NCBI RefSeq assembly: GCF_000832305.1
Contig: NZ_CP010536.1
Span: forward strand, 310,001 to 374,000
Direction of reading: 5' to 3'
Source of the DNA: Cupriavidus basilensis
GTDB taxonomy: Bacteria; Pseudomonadota; Gammaproteobacteria; Burkholderiales; Burkholderiaceae
DNA length: 64,000 nucleotides
Below the pieces are notes generated by a model that did no database searches, had not been told where the DNA came from, and was given only the letters and a program-made list of their open reading frames with translations. Positions within the stretch are counted from its first letter, which is position 1, and each line of letters begins with the position of its first letter. The translations under genes and the position numbers were made by a program. Positions 52,224 through 62,889 of the stretch are shown piece after piece.

Positions 52224-55200
52224 ATGACCGATCTTTCCGATGTGCAGAAGGGCGCTCAACCTGGCGCTCAACCTGGCGCTCCCCATCAGGCGCAGGGACC
52301 GAAAGGGCCCGTCAACAAGGTGCGCTTTGTCACCGCGGCCTCGCTGTTCGACGGTCACGACGCTTCCATCAACATCATGCGGCGCATCCTGCAGTCCTCG
52401 GGCTGCGAGGTGATCCATCTCGGGCATAACCGCTCGGTGGAAGAAGTGGTCAGCGCGGCCTTGCAGGAAGACGTGCAGGGCATCGCCATCTCCAGTTACC
52501 AGGGCGGCCACGTCGAGTATTTCAAGTACATGGTGGACCTGCTGCGCCGGCGCGGCGGCGAGCACATCCAGTTGTTCGGCGGCGGTGGCGGCGTGATCGT
52601 GGCGGACGAGATCCGCGAGCTGCAAGCCTACGGCGTGGCACGGATCTTCAGCCCGGAGGACGGCCAGCGCCTGGGCCTGGCGGGCATGATCGCCGACATG
52701 GTGCAGCGCTGCGATATCGACCTGGCGCGCTACGCCCCCGCCACGCTCGATGCGATGAAAGGCGGCGACCGCCGCGCGCTCGCGCAGCTGATCACGGCGC
52801 TGGAAAACGGCAAGGCGGATCCCGCGCTGGCCGACACCCTGCGCGCCGAGGCGGCCACGGTGAAGACGCCCGTGCTCGGCATCACCGGCACGGGCGGCGC
52901 GGGCAAATCCTCGCTGACCGATGAGCTGATCCGCCGCATCCGGCTGGACCAGCGCGATGCGTTGTCCATCGCGGTGATCTCGATCGACCCGTCGCGCCGC
53001 AAGTCCGGCGGTGCGCTGCTGGGCGACCGCATCCGCATGAACGCGATCAACCATCCGCACATCTTCATGCGCTCGATGGCCACGCGCGAGGCCGGCTCGG
53101 AGATCTCGCGGGCGCTGCCCGATGTGCTGGCGGCCTGCAAGGTGGCCGGCTTCGACCTGATCATCGTCGAGACCTCGGGCATCGGGCAGGGAGACGCCGC
53201 CATCGTTGCGCACGTGGACCTGTCGCTCTACGTGATGACGCCTGAGTTCGGCGCCGCCAGCCAGCTCGAGAAGATCGACATGCTGGACTTCGCCGATTTT
53301 GTCGCCATCAACAAGTTCGACCGCAAGGGCGCGCAGGACGCGTGGCGCGACGTGGCCAAGCAGGTGCAGCGCAACCGCGAGCAGTGGCATGCCAAGCCCG
53401 AGGAGATGCCGGTGTACGGCACCCAGGCGTCGCGCTTCAACGACGACGGCGTGACCATGCTCTACCAGGGCCTGCGCGAAGCGCTGTGCGCGCGCGGCAT
53501 GCGTGCGCCGGCCGGTGTGCTGCCGCAGTTGAGCGGACGTGTCTCCACCGGCCAGAACGTGATCGTCCCGCCGGCGCGCAACCGCTACCTGGCGGAGATC
53601 GCCGACACGGTGCGCGCTTATCATCGCCGCGTGGATGCGCAGAGCCGGCTGGCGCGCGAGCGCCAGCAACTGCGCGAGGCGCGCCGCATGCTGCTGGCGG
53701 CCTCCGGTCAAGAAGACCAGGGCGAAGCGCTGCAGGCTCTGGCCACCGAGCGCGACGCCGCGCTCGGCGCGCAGGAGCGCAAGCTGCTGGCGATGTGGCC
53801 GCAGATGCGCAAGGCCTACAGCGGCGACGAATACGTGGTGAAGATCCGCGACAAGGAAATCCGCACCACGCTCACCACCACCACCTTGTCCGGCACCACG
53901 GTGCGCAAGGTGGTGCTGCCGCGCTTCGAGGACGACGGCGAAGTGCTCAAGTGGCTGCTGCGCGAGAACGTGCCTGGCAGCTTCCCCTACACCGCCGGCG
54001 TGTTCGCCTTCAAGCGCGAGAACGAAGACCCCACCCGCATGTTCGCCGGCGAGGGCGATGCCTTTCGCACCAATCGCCGCTTCAAGCTGGTTTCCGAGGG
54101 CATGGACGCCAAGCGCCTGTCCACCGCCTTCGATTCGGTCACGCTGTACGGCGAGGACCCGCACACCCGCCCGGACATCTACGGCAAGGTTGGCAACTCG
54201 GGCGTGTCGATCGCCACGCTCGACGACATGAAGGTGCTGTACGACGGCTTCGACCTCACCAGCCCGTCGACCTCGGTGTCGATGACCATCAACGGGCCCG
54301 CGCCCACTATCCTGGCGATGTTCATGAACACCGCCATCGACCAGCAGTTCGACAAGTTCCGCGCCGACAACGACCGCGAGCCCACCGTCGACGAGCAAGG
54401 CAAGATCCGCGCGTGGGTGCTGCAGAACGTGCGCGGCACGGTGCAGGCCGACATCCTCAAGGAAGACCAGGGCCAGAACACCTGCATCTTCTCGACCGAG
54501 TTCTCGCTCAAGGTGATGGGCGATATCCAGGCGTACTTTGTCCATCACCAGGTGCGCAATTTCTACTCGGTGTCGATCTCCGGCTATCACATCGCGGAGG
54601 CGGGAGCGAACCCGATCTCGCAACTGGCGTTCACGTTGTCCAACGGCTTCACCTATGTGGAGGCGTACCTGGCGCGCGGCATGCATATCGATGACTTCGC
54701 GCCCAACCTGTCGTTCTTCTTCTCCAACGGCATGGACCCGGAATACAGCGTGCTGGGCCGCGTGGCGCGCCGCATCTGGGCGGTGACGCTGCGCGACAAG
54801 TACGGCGCCAATGAACGCAGCCAGAAGCTCAAGTACCACATCCAGACTTCCGGGCGCTCGCTGCACGCGCAGGAGATCGACTTCAACGATATCCGCACCA
54901 CGCTGCAAGCGCTGATCGCCATCTACGACAACTGCAACTCGCTGCACACCAACGCGTACGACGAAGCCATCACCACGCCCACCGGCGAGTCGGTGCGCCG
55001 TGCGCTGGCGATCCAGCTCATCATCAACCGCGAGTGGGGCGTGGCCAGATGCGAGAACCCCAACCAGGGCAGCTTCCTGATCGATGAGCTGACCGACCTG
55101 GTGGAAGACGCGGTGATGCAGGAGTTCGAGCGCATCGCCGAGCGCGGCGGCGTGCTCGGCGCGATGGAGACGGGATACCAGCGAGGCAAGATCCAGGACG

Positions 55201-55532
55201 AGTCGCTGTACTACGAGCAGCGCAAGCACGACGGCACGCTGCCCATCATCGGCGTCAATACGTTCCGCAATCCCGATGGCGACGCCGCGCCGCCATCGCT
55301 CGAACTGGCGCGTTCCAGCGAAGAGGAGAAGCAGGGGCAACTTGCGCGGCTGGCGGACTTCCACGCCCGTCATGCGGATGCGGCGCCGGCCATGCTGCAG
55401 CGGCTGCGCCAGGCTGTGATCGACAACGGCAATGTGTTTGCGGTGCTGATGGACGCGGTGCGCGTGTGCTCGCTCGGGCAGGTCACGCATGCATTGTTTG
55501 AGGTAGGAGGCCAGTACCGCCGCAATATGTGA
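52224..55532 (+). CDS. icmF: Fused isobutyryl-CoA mutase IcmF
   Basis: This 1102-residue adenosylcobalamin enzyme interconverts isobutyryl- and butyryl-CoA. In order it has a B12-binding domain (residues 33-165; DGHDAS at 43-48 with the cobalt-ligating His45) and a MeaI-type G-protein chaperone (about 205-530; [33 protein letters not shown]). A mutase TIM barrel follows from about 550. The fusion keeps the chaperone that loads cofactor on the same chain. ATG 52224 gives MTDLSDV, as I recall for C. metallidurans IcmF. The N-terminal tail includes a 12-bp duplication ([11 protein letters not shown]). GTPase and mutase motifs look intact. Confidence 0.96.
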   Translation: MTDLSDVQKGAQPGAQPGAPHQAQGPKGPVNKVRFVTAASLFDGHDASINIMRRILQSSGCEVIHLGHNRSVEEVVSAALQEDVQGIAISSYQGGHVEYFKYMVDLLRRRGGEHIQLFGGGGGVIVADEIRELQAYGVARIFSPEDGQRLGLAGMIADMVQRCDIDLARYAPATLDAMKGGDRRALAQLITALENGKADPALADTLRAEAATVKTPVLGITGTGGAGKSSLTDELIRRIRLDQRDALSIAVISIDPSRRKSGGALLGDRIRMNAINHPHIFMRSMATREAGSEISRALPDVLAACKVAGFDLIIVETSGIGQGDAAIVAHVDLSLYVMTPEFGAASQLEKIDMLDFADFVAINKFDRKGAQDAWRDVAKQVQRNREQWHAKPEEMPVYGTQASRFNDDGVTMLYQGLREALCARGMRAPAGVLPQLSGRVSTGQNVIVPPARNRYLAEIADTVRAYHRRVDAQSRLARERQQLREARRMLLAASGQEDQGEALQALATERDAALGAQERKLLAMWPQMRKAYSGDEYVVKIRDKEIRTTLTTTTLSGTTVRKVVLPRFEDDGEVLKWLLRENVPGSFPYTAGVFAFKRENEDPTRMFAGEGDAFRTNRRFKLVSEGMDAKRLSTAFDSVTLYGEDPHTRPDIYGKVGNSGVSIATLDDMKVLYDGFDLTSPSTSVSMTINGPAPTILAMFMNTAIDQQFDKFRADNDREPTVDEQGKIRAWVLQNVRGTVQADILKEDQGQNTCIFSTEFSLKVMGDIQAYFVHHQVRNFYSVSISGYHIAEAGANPISQLAFTLSNGFTYVEAYLARGMHIDDFAPNLSFFFSNGMDPEYSVLGRVARRIWAVTLRDKYGANERSQKLKYHIQTSGRSLHAQEIDFNDIRTTLQALIAIYDNCNSLHTNAYDEAITTPTGESVRRALAIQLIINREWGVARCENPNQGSFLIDELTDLVEDAVMQEFERIAERGGVLGAMETGYQRGKIQDESLYYEQRKHDGTLPIIGVNTFRNPDGDAAPPSLELARSSEEEKQGQLARLADFHARHADAAPAMLQRLRQAVIDNGNVFAVLMDAVRVCSLGQVTHALFEVGGQYRRNM
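52251..52284. repeat. 12-bp duplication in the icmF N-terminal linker
   Basis: GGCGCTCAACCT occurs twice in tandem (52251-52262 and 52263-52274), followed by a partial third copy. It encodes Gly-Ala-Gln-Pro repeats in a disordered linker, so length change there would be tolerated. Confidence 0.75.
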
Positions 55533-55655
55533 TCCGTCGGCCAGGGGCTGTCTCGTGCGAGGCCCCTGCGTTAAACTTGACGCTTGCGCCAGCCGCGTCG
55601 CCTTGCGGGCAGCGAGCGCCAGCGAAGATCAAGACCAAGACCAATCAGGAGTACC

Positions 55656-56078
55656 GTGTACGATCCCAACAATATCTTCGCCCGCATCCTGCGTGGCGAA
55701 TTGCCTTGCAACAAGGTATATGAAGACGCCGACACCATGGCCTTCATGGACATCATGCCGCAGTCGGATGGCCACGTACTGGTCGTGACCAAGGAACCCG
55801 CCGCCGAGTTGTTCGACCTTTCCGATGCTGGCGCCGAAGCCGCCATCCGCACCACCAAGCGCGTCGCCCGCGCGGTGCGCGCCGCTTTCTCGCCGGACGG
55901 CATCTCGATCGGCCAGTTCAACGGCGCCGCCGCGGGCCAGACCGTGCCGCACGTGCATTTCCACATCGTGCCGCGCTACGCCGAGCGCACCCTGCGCGGC
56001 CACGGCAGCGACATGCAGGATCCGGAAATCCTCAGCCAGCATGCCGAGCGCATCGTCGCCGCGCTGCGCGAAGCCTGA
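55656..56078 (+). CDS. HIT-family hydrolase
   Basis: This 140-residue histidine-triad protein has NIFARILRGELPCNKVYEDA, DIMPQSDGHVLVVTKE and the triad PHVHFHIVPRY with the catalytic central histidine. Members hydrolyse nucleotide phosphoramidates or AMP-linked compounds. GTG 55656 is supported by CAGGAG at 55646-55651. It lies 123 bp after icmF and 72 bp before the 3-hydroxybutyryl-CoA dehydrogenase gene, all on one strand. Confidence 0.93.
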   Translation: MYDPNNIFARILRGELPCNKVYEDADTMAFMDIMPQSDGHVLVVTKEPAAELFDLSDAGAEAAIRTTKRVARAVRAAFSPDGISIGQFNGAAAGQTVPHVHFHIVPRYAERTLRGHGSDMQDPEILSQHAERIVAALREA

Positions 56079-56150
56079 CCAGATACATCGGTGCGCCGTG
56101 ACTGCAGCGCGCCACGCCAGAATCAAGCAACCAGCAACAAGGAAGACAAG

Positions 56151-57005
56151 ATGGGAATCAGGACAGTGGGCATCGTAGGCGCCGGCACCATGGGCAACGG
56201 CATCGCGCAAGCGTGCGCCGTGGTGGGCCTGGACGTAGTGATGGTGGACATCAGCGACGCAGCGGTGAGCAAGGGCATCGCCACCGTGGGCAGCAGCCTG
56301 GATCGCCTGATCAAGAAAGACAAGATCAGCGAAGCCGACAAGGACGCTGCACTCGCGCGCATCAAGGGCTCCACATCCTATGACGCGCTCAAGGCCGCCG
56401 ACATCGTGATCGAAGCCGCTACCGAGAACTTCGACCTCAAGGTCAAGATCCTCAAGCAGATCGACGGCGTCGTCGGCGATGACGTGATCGTTGCGTCCAA
56501 CACCTCGTCGATCTCCATCACCAAGCTGGCCGCCGTCACCAGCCGGCCGGGCAACTTCATCGGCATGCACTTCTTCAACCCGGTGCCGATGATGGCCCTG
56601 GTGGAGCTGATCCGCGGCCTGCAGACCAGCGATGCCACGCACGCGCTGGTGGAAGAACTGTCGAAGAACCTCGGCAAGTACCCGATCACCGTGAAGAACA
56701 ACCCGGGCTTCGTGGTCAACCGGATTCTCTGCCCGATGATCAATGAGGCGTTCTGCGTACTGGGCGAAGGCCTGGCGTCGCCGGAAGAAATCGATGAGGG
56801 CATGAAGCTGGGTTGCAACCACCCGATCGGCCCGCTGGCGCTGGCTGACATGATCGGCCTGGATACGATGCTGGCGGTGATGGAGGTGCTGTACACCGAA
56901 TTTGCCGACCCGAAGTACCGCCCGGCCATGCTGATGCGCGAAATGGTGGCGGCGGGCTATCTCGGCCGCAAGACCGGCCGCGGTGTGTACGTCTACAGCA
57001 AGTGA
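56151..57005 (+). CDS. 3-hydroxybutyryl-CoA dehydrogenase
   Basis: This 284-residue NAD(P)-dependent enzyme oxidises or reduces 3-hydroxybutyryl-CoA/acetoacetyl-CoA. VGIVGAGTMGNGIAQACA is the dinucleotide loop. ASNTSSISITKLA, GMHFFNPVPMMALVE (catalytic His) and GNNPGFVVNR-like KNNPGFVVNRILCP follow. Length is that of Hbd/PaaH enzymes (282-284). It can feed butyryl-CoA carbon, the IcmF product line, into acetoacetyl-CoA. AAGGAAG precedes ATG 56151, and a terminator follows 58 bp after the stop. Confidence 0.95.
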   Translation: MGIRTVGIVGAGTMGNGIAQACAVVGLDVVMVDISDAAVSKGIATVGSSLDRLIKKDKISEADKDAALARIKGSTSYDALKAADIVIEAATENFDLKVKILKQIDGVVGDDVIVASNTSSISITKLAAVTSRPGNFIGMHFFNPVPMMALVELIRGLQTSDATHALVEELSKNLGKYPITVKNNPGFVVNRILCPMINEAFCVLGEGLASPEEIDEGMKLGCNHPIGPLALADMIGLDTMLAVMEVLYTEFADPKYRPAMLMREMVAAGYLGRKTGRGVYVYSK

Positions 57006-57466
57006 CATTGAAGCAGTAAAAGGCCGAAAGCCCCCTTCATCATCACAGACGGGGGGCACCAAGAAAGCTGGCAGCGGAGCGATCCGCCGCCAGCTTTTTT
57101 TCGTTTGTCGAACGCCCCGGCCTGCCGGGTTCTGCAGCGCTGTCGCGATCAATGAAATATGCCTTTTTCGGTTCCTGACTATTTGCTGCCTGCCTGAATT
57201 TTTCAAACATGAATCCCCATATCAATTTTCAGTTAATAGCACGATCGTACTGAAATTATGTCAAGCCTGTCGTGGCGAAAAAACCGATAAATACTGAGTG
57301 AAATCAATTTCGATCAAAGTAAAGCCAGATGAATGGCTTGATTCACTCCAGACCGCTAAAGCTTTGTAAAGACATTCCCGTAAACGCTGATATGCACTAC
57401 GCGCCGCCGCAGTCGTGGCATTGCCTGTGCGCCGCGCGTGCTTTGGAAAACCGATGGGGAATCTTT
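57006..57466. other. AT-rich intergenic region before the chemoreceptor
   Basis: These 461 bp contain a terminator (57064-57101), then an AT-rich stretch (about 57150-57340). ACCGATAA at 57283-57290 matches seven of eight bases of the flagellar sigma28 -10, but no -35 lies at the right spacing. No gene is supported. Confidence 0.6.
57064..57101 (+). terminator. Rho-independent terminator
   Basis: AAAGCTGGC and GCCAGCTTT form the outer stem, GCGG and CCGC the inner stem with one A-C mismatch, loop AGCGAT. A run of seven T follows. It ends the icmF-HIT-dehydrogenase unit. Confidence 0.88.
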
Positions 57467-59011
57467 ATGCGCAACAACCAACCCGTCTCGCAGCGCGAAT
57501 ACGAACTGCCCGAGAACGCCACGCTGATGTCGACCACCGACACCGAGAGCCGCATTGCCTATGCCAATGCGGCCTTCGTCGATGTCAGTGGTTTCACACG
57601 CGAGGAAATCCGGGGCCAGCCCCACAATATCGTCCGGCACCCCGATATGCCGGCCGAGGCCTTCGCCGATATGTGGGCCACGCTCAAGAGCGGCGAGCCC
57701 TGGACGGCGCTGGTGAAGAACCGGCGCAAGGACGGCGACCATTACTGGGTACGCGCCAACGCCATGCCGCTAGTGCGCAACGGCAAGCCGGTGGGATACA
57801 TGTCGGTGCGCACCAAGCCCTCGCGCGAGGAGATTGACGCCGCCGGGCGGCTCTACCAGGACTTCCACGAGGGTAGTGCGGGCCAACGGCGTTTTCACAA
57901 GGGCCTGATCATTCAGGGCGGCTGGAAGCGGTGGGCGTCGGCCTTCAAGACCATGCCGGTGCGCTGGCGCATCCGGGGTGCCCTGGCAACCTTGCTGCCG
58001 GCCTCGGTCATTGGTGCGGCGGCGCTTGGCATGAGCGGGATGCCGCTGGCTGGCCTGGGCGGCATCGTCGCCGTCATGTTGCTGCTGGTCTGCGGCTGGC
58101 TGGAGGCGCAGATCTCGCGGCCGTTGGAGCGGGTCATGGCGCAGGCCCTGCGCGTGGCGTCCGGCGAAAGCCAGCAGGTCGAGCATATGGACCGCGTGGA
58201 CGAGATCGGCATGACGCTGCGCACGATCAGCCAGCTTGGCCTGATGTTTCGCTGGCTGATCGACGACGTGAGCGAGCAGGTGCTGAACGTGCAGGGCGCA
58301 AGCAGCGAGATCGCGCAGGGCAACAGCGACCTGAGCGTGCGTACCGAGCAGGCGGCATCCAACGTACAGGATACGGCGTCGTCGATGACGCAGATGACTG
58401 CCACGGTCAAGAGCAATGCCGAGACCGCGGCCCAGGCAAACGCGTTGTCCGGCTCCGCCAGTACCGAGGCGGCCAAGGGTGGCAAGGCGATGTCGCAGGT
58501 GGTGGCGACCATGGAGGAAATCAGCAGCAGCTCGAAGCGGATCGCCGACATCATCAGCGTGATCGACGGCATCGCCTTCCAGACCAATATCCTTGCGCTG
58601 AATGCGGCGGTGGAAGCCGCGCGGGCCGGGGAAGAGGGCAGGGGCTTCGCGGTGGTGGCCGGCGAGGTGCGCGGGCTCGCGCAGCGCAGCGCCAGCGCGG
58701 CCAAGGAGATCAAGGCGCTGATCGGCGCCAGCGTGGAAAAGGTCGACTCGGGGGCGCAACTGGTCAACGACGCCGGCCAGACCATGGACAATATCGTGGC
58801 CCAGGTCAGGCGCGTCTCCGACCTGATTGCCGAGATCAGCCTGGCTACGTCCGAGCAGAGCACGGGCATCAGCCAGGTTGGCGATGCCATCGGCGACCTC
58901 GACCGCATCACCCAGCAAAACGCGGCGCTGGTGGAGCAGAGCGCGGCCGCCGCACAGAGCCTGAAACAGCAGGCCAACCGGTTGGTGGAAGCGGTCGGCG
59001 TATTCCGTTGA
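57467..59011 (+). CDS. PAS-containing methyl-accepting chemotaxis protein (Aer-like)
   Basis: This 514-residue receptor has an N-terminal cytoplasmic PAS domain (about 15-125; [20 protein letters not shown]), as in the aerotaxis receptor Aer. A membrane hairpin follows (about 175-225; [13 protein letters not shown] ... [14 protein letters not shown]), then a short HAMP-like piece. The cytoplasmic signalling coiled coil has the tip [20 protein letters not shown]. It has no periplasmic domain. GGGGA at 57456-57460 picks ATG 57467; the open frame upstream has no similarity. Sensing of redox or energy state is likely from the architecture. Confidence 0.93.
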   Translation: MRNNQPVSQREYELPENATLMSTTDTESRIAYANAAFVDVSGFTREEIRGQPHNIVRHPDMPAEAFADMWATLKSGEPWTALVKNRRKDGDHYWVRANAMPLVRNGKPVGYMSVRTKPSREEIDAAGRLYQDFHEGSAGQRRFHKGLIIQGGWKRWASAFKTMPVRWRIRGALATLLPASVIGAAALGMSGMPLAGLGGIVAVMLLLVCGWLEAQISRPLERVMAQALRVASGESQQVEHMDRVDEIGMTLRTISQLGLMFRWLIDDVSEQVLNVQGASSEIAQGNSDLSVRTEQAASNVQDTASSMTQMTATVKSNAETAAQANALSGSASTEAAKGGKAMSQVVATMEEISSSSKRIADIISVIDGIAFQTNILALNAAVEAARAGEEGRGFAVVAGEVRGLAQRSASAAKEIKALIGASVEKVDSGAQLVNDAGQTMDNIVAQVRRVSDLIAEISLATSEQSTGISQVGDAIGDLDRITQQNAALVEQSAAAAQSLKQQANRLVEAVGVFR

Positions 59012-59069
59012 CTGCGCGCCACGCCCCCTCGGGCCAGGCCGCAAGGCGGCCACGAGGGGCGTGGCGGCC

Positions 59070-59738
59070 CTACTCGCCGTACTGCCGCAGCCCTTCCAGG
59101 TCCAATACCTCGATCACGCCATAGTCGACCTTCACCAGTCCCTGCTGCTCCAGCACCTTCAGCGCCTGGTTGGCCCGCTGCCGCGATATGCCCGCCAGCA
59201 GTCCGATTTCTTCCTGCGAGATTTCCAGCGTGGTCCCCAGGCCAGGGTACAGGTGCTCATTGAACAGCGACGACACCGCGCGCGCCACGCGCGAATCGAT
59301 ATCGAGCAGCCGCTCGTATTCCACGGCGGCAATGAATTGTCCAAGCCGCTCGTTGAACTGCGTCAGCAGGAACCGCGTGAACGGCAAGCTGGTATCCAGC
59401 AACCACTGAAAAGTCTCGCGCGGCAGGAATGCAATGCGCGAGCGCCGCAGCGCCATCACGTCGTACTTGCGGATTTCGCCCTTGAGCACGGCACCTTCGC
59501 CAAACCAGCCCCCCGTGGGCACGCCGGTGAATGTGACCGATTTGCCGGAGGGCGATACGGTAGTGATCTTGACGATCCCTTCCAGCACGCCCATCCAGTG
59601 TTCCGCCTTATCGCCTTTATGGCAGACATAGTCGCCCTGGCTATATTCGCGCACGCACATGGCGCGGCGGACGATATCGCGTTGTGCTTCGCTGAGGTCG
59701 GCTGCCCACACGCAGCGGTCGACGAAATCGTTGAGCAT
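59070..59738 (-). CDS. Crp/Fnr-family regulator
   Basis: This 222-residue regulator has a cyclic-nucleotide-binding-like beta roll (residues 15-130; GDYVCHKGDKAEHWMGVLEG, GGWFGEGAVLKGE) and a C-terminal helix-turn-helix (QEEIGLLAGISRQRANQALK). The Fnr-type cysteine cluster is absent. It is divergent from the acyl-CoA synthetase operon, and a TTGTCA-N6-TGACAA palindrome lies 36 bp before its start, so it likely controls both. Confidence 0.92.
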   Translation of the reverse strand: MLNDFVDRCVWAADLSEAQRDIVRRAMCVREYSQGDYVCHKGDKAEHWMGVLEGIVKITTVSPSGKSVTFTGVPTGGWFGEGAVLKGEIRKYDVMALRRSRIAFLPRETFQWLLDTSLPFTRFLLTQFNERLGQFIAAVEYERLLDIDSRVARAVSSLFNEHLYPGLGTTLEISQEEIGLLAGISRQRANQALKVLEQQGLVKVDYGVIEVLDLEGLRQYGE

Positions 59739-59773
59739 GACCTGGGAACCTTCCCGTAGGGATTAACCCGGAA

Positions 59774-59791
59774 TTGTCATCGGCGTGACAA
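59774..59791. promoter_or_regulatory. Crp-like palindrome TTGTCA-N6-TGACAA
   Basis: A perfect 6-bp inverted repeat with a 6-bp spacer, the geometry of Crp/Fnr sites, lies between the Crp/Fnr gene and the acyl-CoA synthetase operon. The half-site TGTCA differs from Crp TGTGA. It is the most likely binding site of the adjacent regulator. Confidence 0.65.
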
Positions 59792-59974
59792 CCGGGGGAA
59801 ATGGCATGGACTATCTTACGATCACCACGAACCGCGAATGCGCGCCAGGACAGGCGCGGCGGGCTTGTTGCGTCGCGGCACGAACACCGCCGGGCAAAAC
59901 AGGCCAAGTATAACCAGCGGCAGCAGGCTTGGCACCGGTGGCGGATCCCCGCGCCGGAGGGACAGGAGACATCC

Positions 59975-61945
59975 ATGCAGGAACCGTCGGCGACGACCTT
60001 CCCGCGCTTGTTGCTCGCGCATGCGCAGCAGCGGCCGGAAAGCCCGGCTTACCGTGAGAAGGATCTCGGGATCTGGCAAACCTATAGCTGGGCGCAGACC
60101 GCGCAGGAGGTGCGCGCGCTCGCGTGCGGCCTGGCGGCCCTGGGCTTTGCCCGCGGCATGAACCTGGCGGTGGTCGGCGACAACCGGCCGCGCCTGTACT
60201 GGGCCATGAGCGCGGCGCAGGCCATGGGCGGCGTGCCGGTGCCGCTCTACCAGGATGCCATTGCCGGCGAGATGATCTATGTGCTGAACGATGCCGAGAT
60301 CGACTTCGCCATCGTGGAGGACCAGGAGCAGGTGGACAAGCTGCTGGAGGTGGAGGAGCAGCTAGCCGCGCAGGGCCGCAAGGTGCGCCACATCATCTAT
60401 GAAGACCCGCGCGGGCTGCGTGACTACGATCATCCTGCATTGATGTCTTACCAGCGCCTGCAGGAAATCGGCCGCGAGTTCGATCGTGCCAATCCAGGAT
60501 ACTTCGATGCGGCCGTTGCCGCGGGCGAGCCTGACGATACCGCCATCATCCTCTACACCTCCGGCACCACCGGCAAGCCCAAGGGTGTGTGCCACTCGCA
60601 TCGCGGCCTGATCGGCGCTGCGCGCAACGGCTGCGCGTTCGATGGCCTGAGCGCAAGTGACGATGTGCTGTCCTACCTGCCGATGGCATGGGTGGGTGAC
60701 AACCTGTTCTCGTACGCGCAGGCCATGGTGGCGGGCTTTACCGTGAACTGCCCGGAATCGCGCGAGACGGTGATGACCGACCTGCGCGAGATCGGCCCCA
60801 CCTATTACTTCGCGCCACCGCGCATCTATGAAAACCTGCTCACGCAGGTGATGATCCGCATGGAAGATGCGGGCTGGATCAAGCGTAAGCTCTTTCACTG
60901 GGCCATGGGCGTGGCGCGCCGCTGCGGCACCGACATCCTCGACGGCAATCCGGTGCCGCTGGCCGAGCGCCTGCGCTACGCGGCAGGCGAGGCGCTGATC
61001 TTCGGGCCGCTGCGCAATGTGCTCGGCATGAGCCGCATCCGCGTGGGCTACACGGCGGGCGAGGCGATCGGCCCGGACCTGTTCCGCTTCTATCGCTCAA
61101 TCGGCGTCAACCTCAAGCAGTTCTACGGCCAGACCGAAACCTGCGCCTATGTCTGCCTGCAGCCGGACGGCAAGGTCAAGTTCGATTCGGTAGGGCCTGC
61201 CGCGCCGGGCATGGAGATCCGCATTGCCGAGAACGGCGAAGTGCTGGTGCGTGGCGTGGGCTTGCTGAAGGCCTACTACAAGCGCGACGATGCCACCCGC
61301 GAGGCGATCAACGACCAAGGCTATTTCATGACCGGCGACGCCGGCGTGATCGACGCCGACGGCCACCTCAAGATCATCGATCGCGCGAAGGACGTGGGCA
61401 AGCTGTCCGACGGCGCCATGTTCGCGCCCAAGTACATCGAGAACAAGCTCAAGTTCTTTCCCTATATCAAGGAGGCGGTGGCGTTCGGCACCGGCCGCGA
61501 CAGCGTCTGCGCGTTCATCAACATCGATTTCGATGCCGTGGGCAACTGGGCCGAGCGGCGCCACCTGGCCTATGCGGGCTACATCGACCTGGCGGCGCAG
61601 CCAGAGGTGATCGCCATGATCGGCGAATGCGTCGAGCAAGTGAATGCCGACCTTTGCGTCGATGCCATGCTGGCTGGCTCGCAGGTGTCGCGCTTCCTGA
61701 TCCTGCACAAGGAACTCGATCCGGACGACGATGAGCTCACCCGCACGCGCAAGGTGCGCCGTGGCTATATCGCCGAGAAATACGCGTCGCTGGTCGAAGC
61801 GCTGTACGCCGGCAAGCCGGAGCAGTTCATCGAGACGCGCGTGAAGTTCGAGGACGGGCGTGAAGGCAGCGTTTCGGCCACGTTGAAGCTGGTCGATGTA
61901 AAGCGCTTCCCCCCGGCCACCGCCGGCGCGAAGCGCGCAGCATGA
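59975..61945 (+). CDS. Long-chain acyl-CoA synthetase-like AMP-binding enzyme
   Basis: This 656-residue adenylate-forming enzyme has the AMP motif IILYTSGTTGKPKGVCHSH, YGQTETCAYVCLQ, GYFMTGDAGVIDADGHLKII and DRAKDVGKLSDGAMFAPKYI. It should activate a carboxylate with ATP to an acyl-CoA. Its place directly before LivG/LivH/LivM genes suggests that it activates what the ABC system imports. AGGAG at 59964-59968 precedes ATG 59975. It overlaps livG by ATGA. Confidence 0.92.
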   Translation: MQEPSATTFPRLLLAHAQQRPESPAYREKDLGIWQTYSWAQTAQEVRALACGLAALGFARGMNLAVVGDNRPRLYWAMSAAQAMGGVPVPLYQDAIAGEMIYVLNDAEIDFAIVEDQEQVDKLLEVEEQLAAQGRKVRHIIYEDPRGLRDYDHPALMSYQRLQEIGREFDRANPGYFDAAVAAGEPDDTAIILYTSGTTGKPKGVCHSHRGLIGAARNGCAFDGLSASDDVLSYLPMAWVGDNLFSYAQAMVAGFTVNCPESRETVMTDLREIGPTYYFAPPRIYENLLTQVMIRMEDAGWIKRKLFHWAMGVARRCGTDILDGNPVPLAERLRYAAGEALIFGPLRNVLGMSRIRVGYTAGEAIGPDLFRFYRSIGVNLKQFYGQTETCAYVCLQPDGKVKFDSVGPAAPGMEIRIAENGEVLVRGVGLLKAYYKRDDATREAINDQGYFMTGDAGVIDADGHLKIIDRAKDVGKLSDGAMFAPKYIENKLKFFPYIKEAVAFGTGRDSVCAFINIDFDAVGNWAERRHLAYAGYIDLAAQPEVIAMIGECVEQVNADLCVDAMLAGSQVSRFLILHKELDPDDDELTRTRKVRRGYIAEKYASLVEALYAGKPEQFIETRVKFEDGREGSVSATLKLVDVKRFPPATAGAKRAA

Positions 61946-62865
61946 GCAGGGGCGAGAGGATGACGCAAATGGCATGGCAAGGCGTGGGGCGCGGCGGCGA
62001 TGGCCAGCCAGCGTGGAGCGGCGCGAGCGCGGGGGCAGGGGCAACAGCACAAGCGCTCGGCGGGGTTCAGATGGAGCATGCGCAGGTGCGGCAGGCCGGC
62101 GACGTGATACTCGACCTGCAGAATATTTCGTTGGCCTTCGGCGGCGTGAAGGCGCTGACCGATATCTCGTTTGACGTGCGCGAGCATGAGATCCGCGCCA
62201 TCATCGGCCCCAACGGCGCGGGCAAGAGCTCGATGCTCAATGTGATCAACGGGGTCTACCACCCGCAGCAAGGGCGCATCGTGTTTCGTGGCGAGGAACG
62301 GCGCAAGATGCATCCCACCGCCGCGGCGCGCCAGGGCATCGCGCGCACTTTCCAGAATATCGCGCTGTTCAAGGGCATGACCGTGCTCGACAACATCATG
62401 ACCGGGCGCAACACCAGGTTCCGCAGCGGCCTGCTGGCCAACGCGCTGTGGTGGGGCCCGGCGCGCAACGAGGAAATGCAGCACCGGCGCAAGGTCGAGG
62501 AGGTGATCGATTTCCTCGAGATCCAGGCGATCCGCAAGACGCCGGTGGGGCGCCTGCCGTACGGCTTGCAAAAGCGCGTGGAGCTGGCACGCGCGCTGGC
62601 GGCCGAGCCTTCGATGCTGCTGCTCGACGAGCCGATGGCCGGCATGAACGTGGAAGAGAAGCAGGACATGTGCCGCTTCATCCTGGACGTGAACCATCAG
62701 TTCGGCACCACCATCGTGCTGATCGAGCACGACATGGGCGTGGTGATGGACATCTCCGACCGCGTGGTGGTGCTGGACTACGGCAAGAAGATCGGCGACG
62801 GCACGCCGGAAGCGGTGAAGGCCAACCCGGATGTGATTCGCGCCTATCTGGGCGCTGGTCACTGA
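61942..62865 (+). CDS. LivG-type ABC transporter ATPase
   Basis: This 307-residue ATPase has Walker A GPNGAGKSS, signature LPYGLQKRVELARAL, Walker B MLLLDEPMAGMN and the LivG-type ending (DYGKKIGDGTPEAVKANPDV). About 45 extra Gly/Ala-rich residues precede the domain; ATG near codon 44 (MEHAQVRQ) is a possible later start. It overlaps the synthetase gene and lies 24 bp before livH. Confidence 0.92.
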   Translation: MSRGERMTQMAWQGVGRGGDGQPAWSGASAGAGATAQALGGVQMEHAQVRQAGDVILDLQNISLAFGGVKALTDISFDVREHEIRAIIGPNGAGKSSMLNVINGVYHPQQGRIVFRGEERRKMHPTAAARQGIARTFQNIALFKGMTVLDNIMTGRNTRFRSGLLANALWWGPARNEEMQHRRKVEEVIDFLEIQAIRKTPVGRLPYGLQKRVELARALAAEPSMLLLDEPMAGMNVEEKQDMCRFILDVNHQFGTTIVLIEHDMGVVMDISDRVVVLDYGKKIGDGTPEAVKANPDVIRAYLGAGH

Positions 62866-62889
62866 TGCAGCTGCAAGACAAGGACAACC

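Noticed and set aside
52101..55490. 1129-codon minus-strand open frame opposite icmF
   Set aside because: It mirrors the strongly conserved icmF gene, is His/Arg/Gly-rich without motifs, and has no ribosome site.
57261..57290. Flagellar sigma28 promoter for the chemoreceptor
   Set aside because: The -10 matches well, but the nearest TCAAG-type -35 is about 3 bp too far away.
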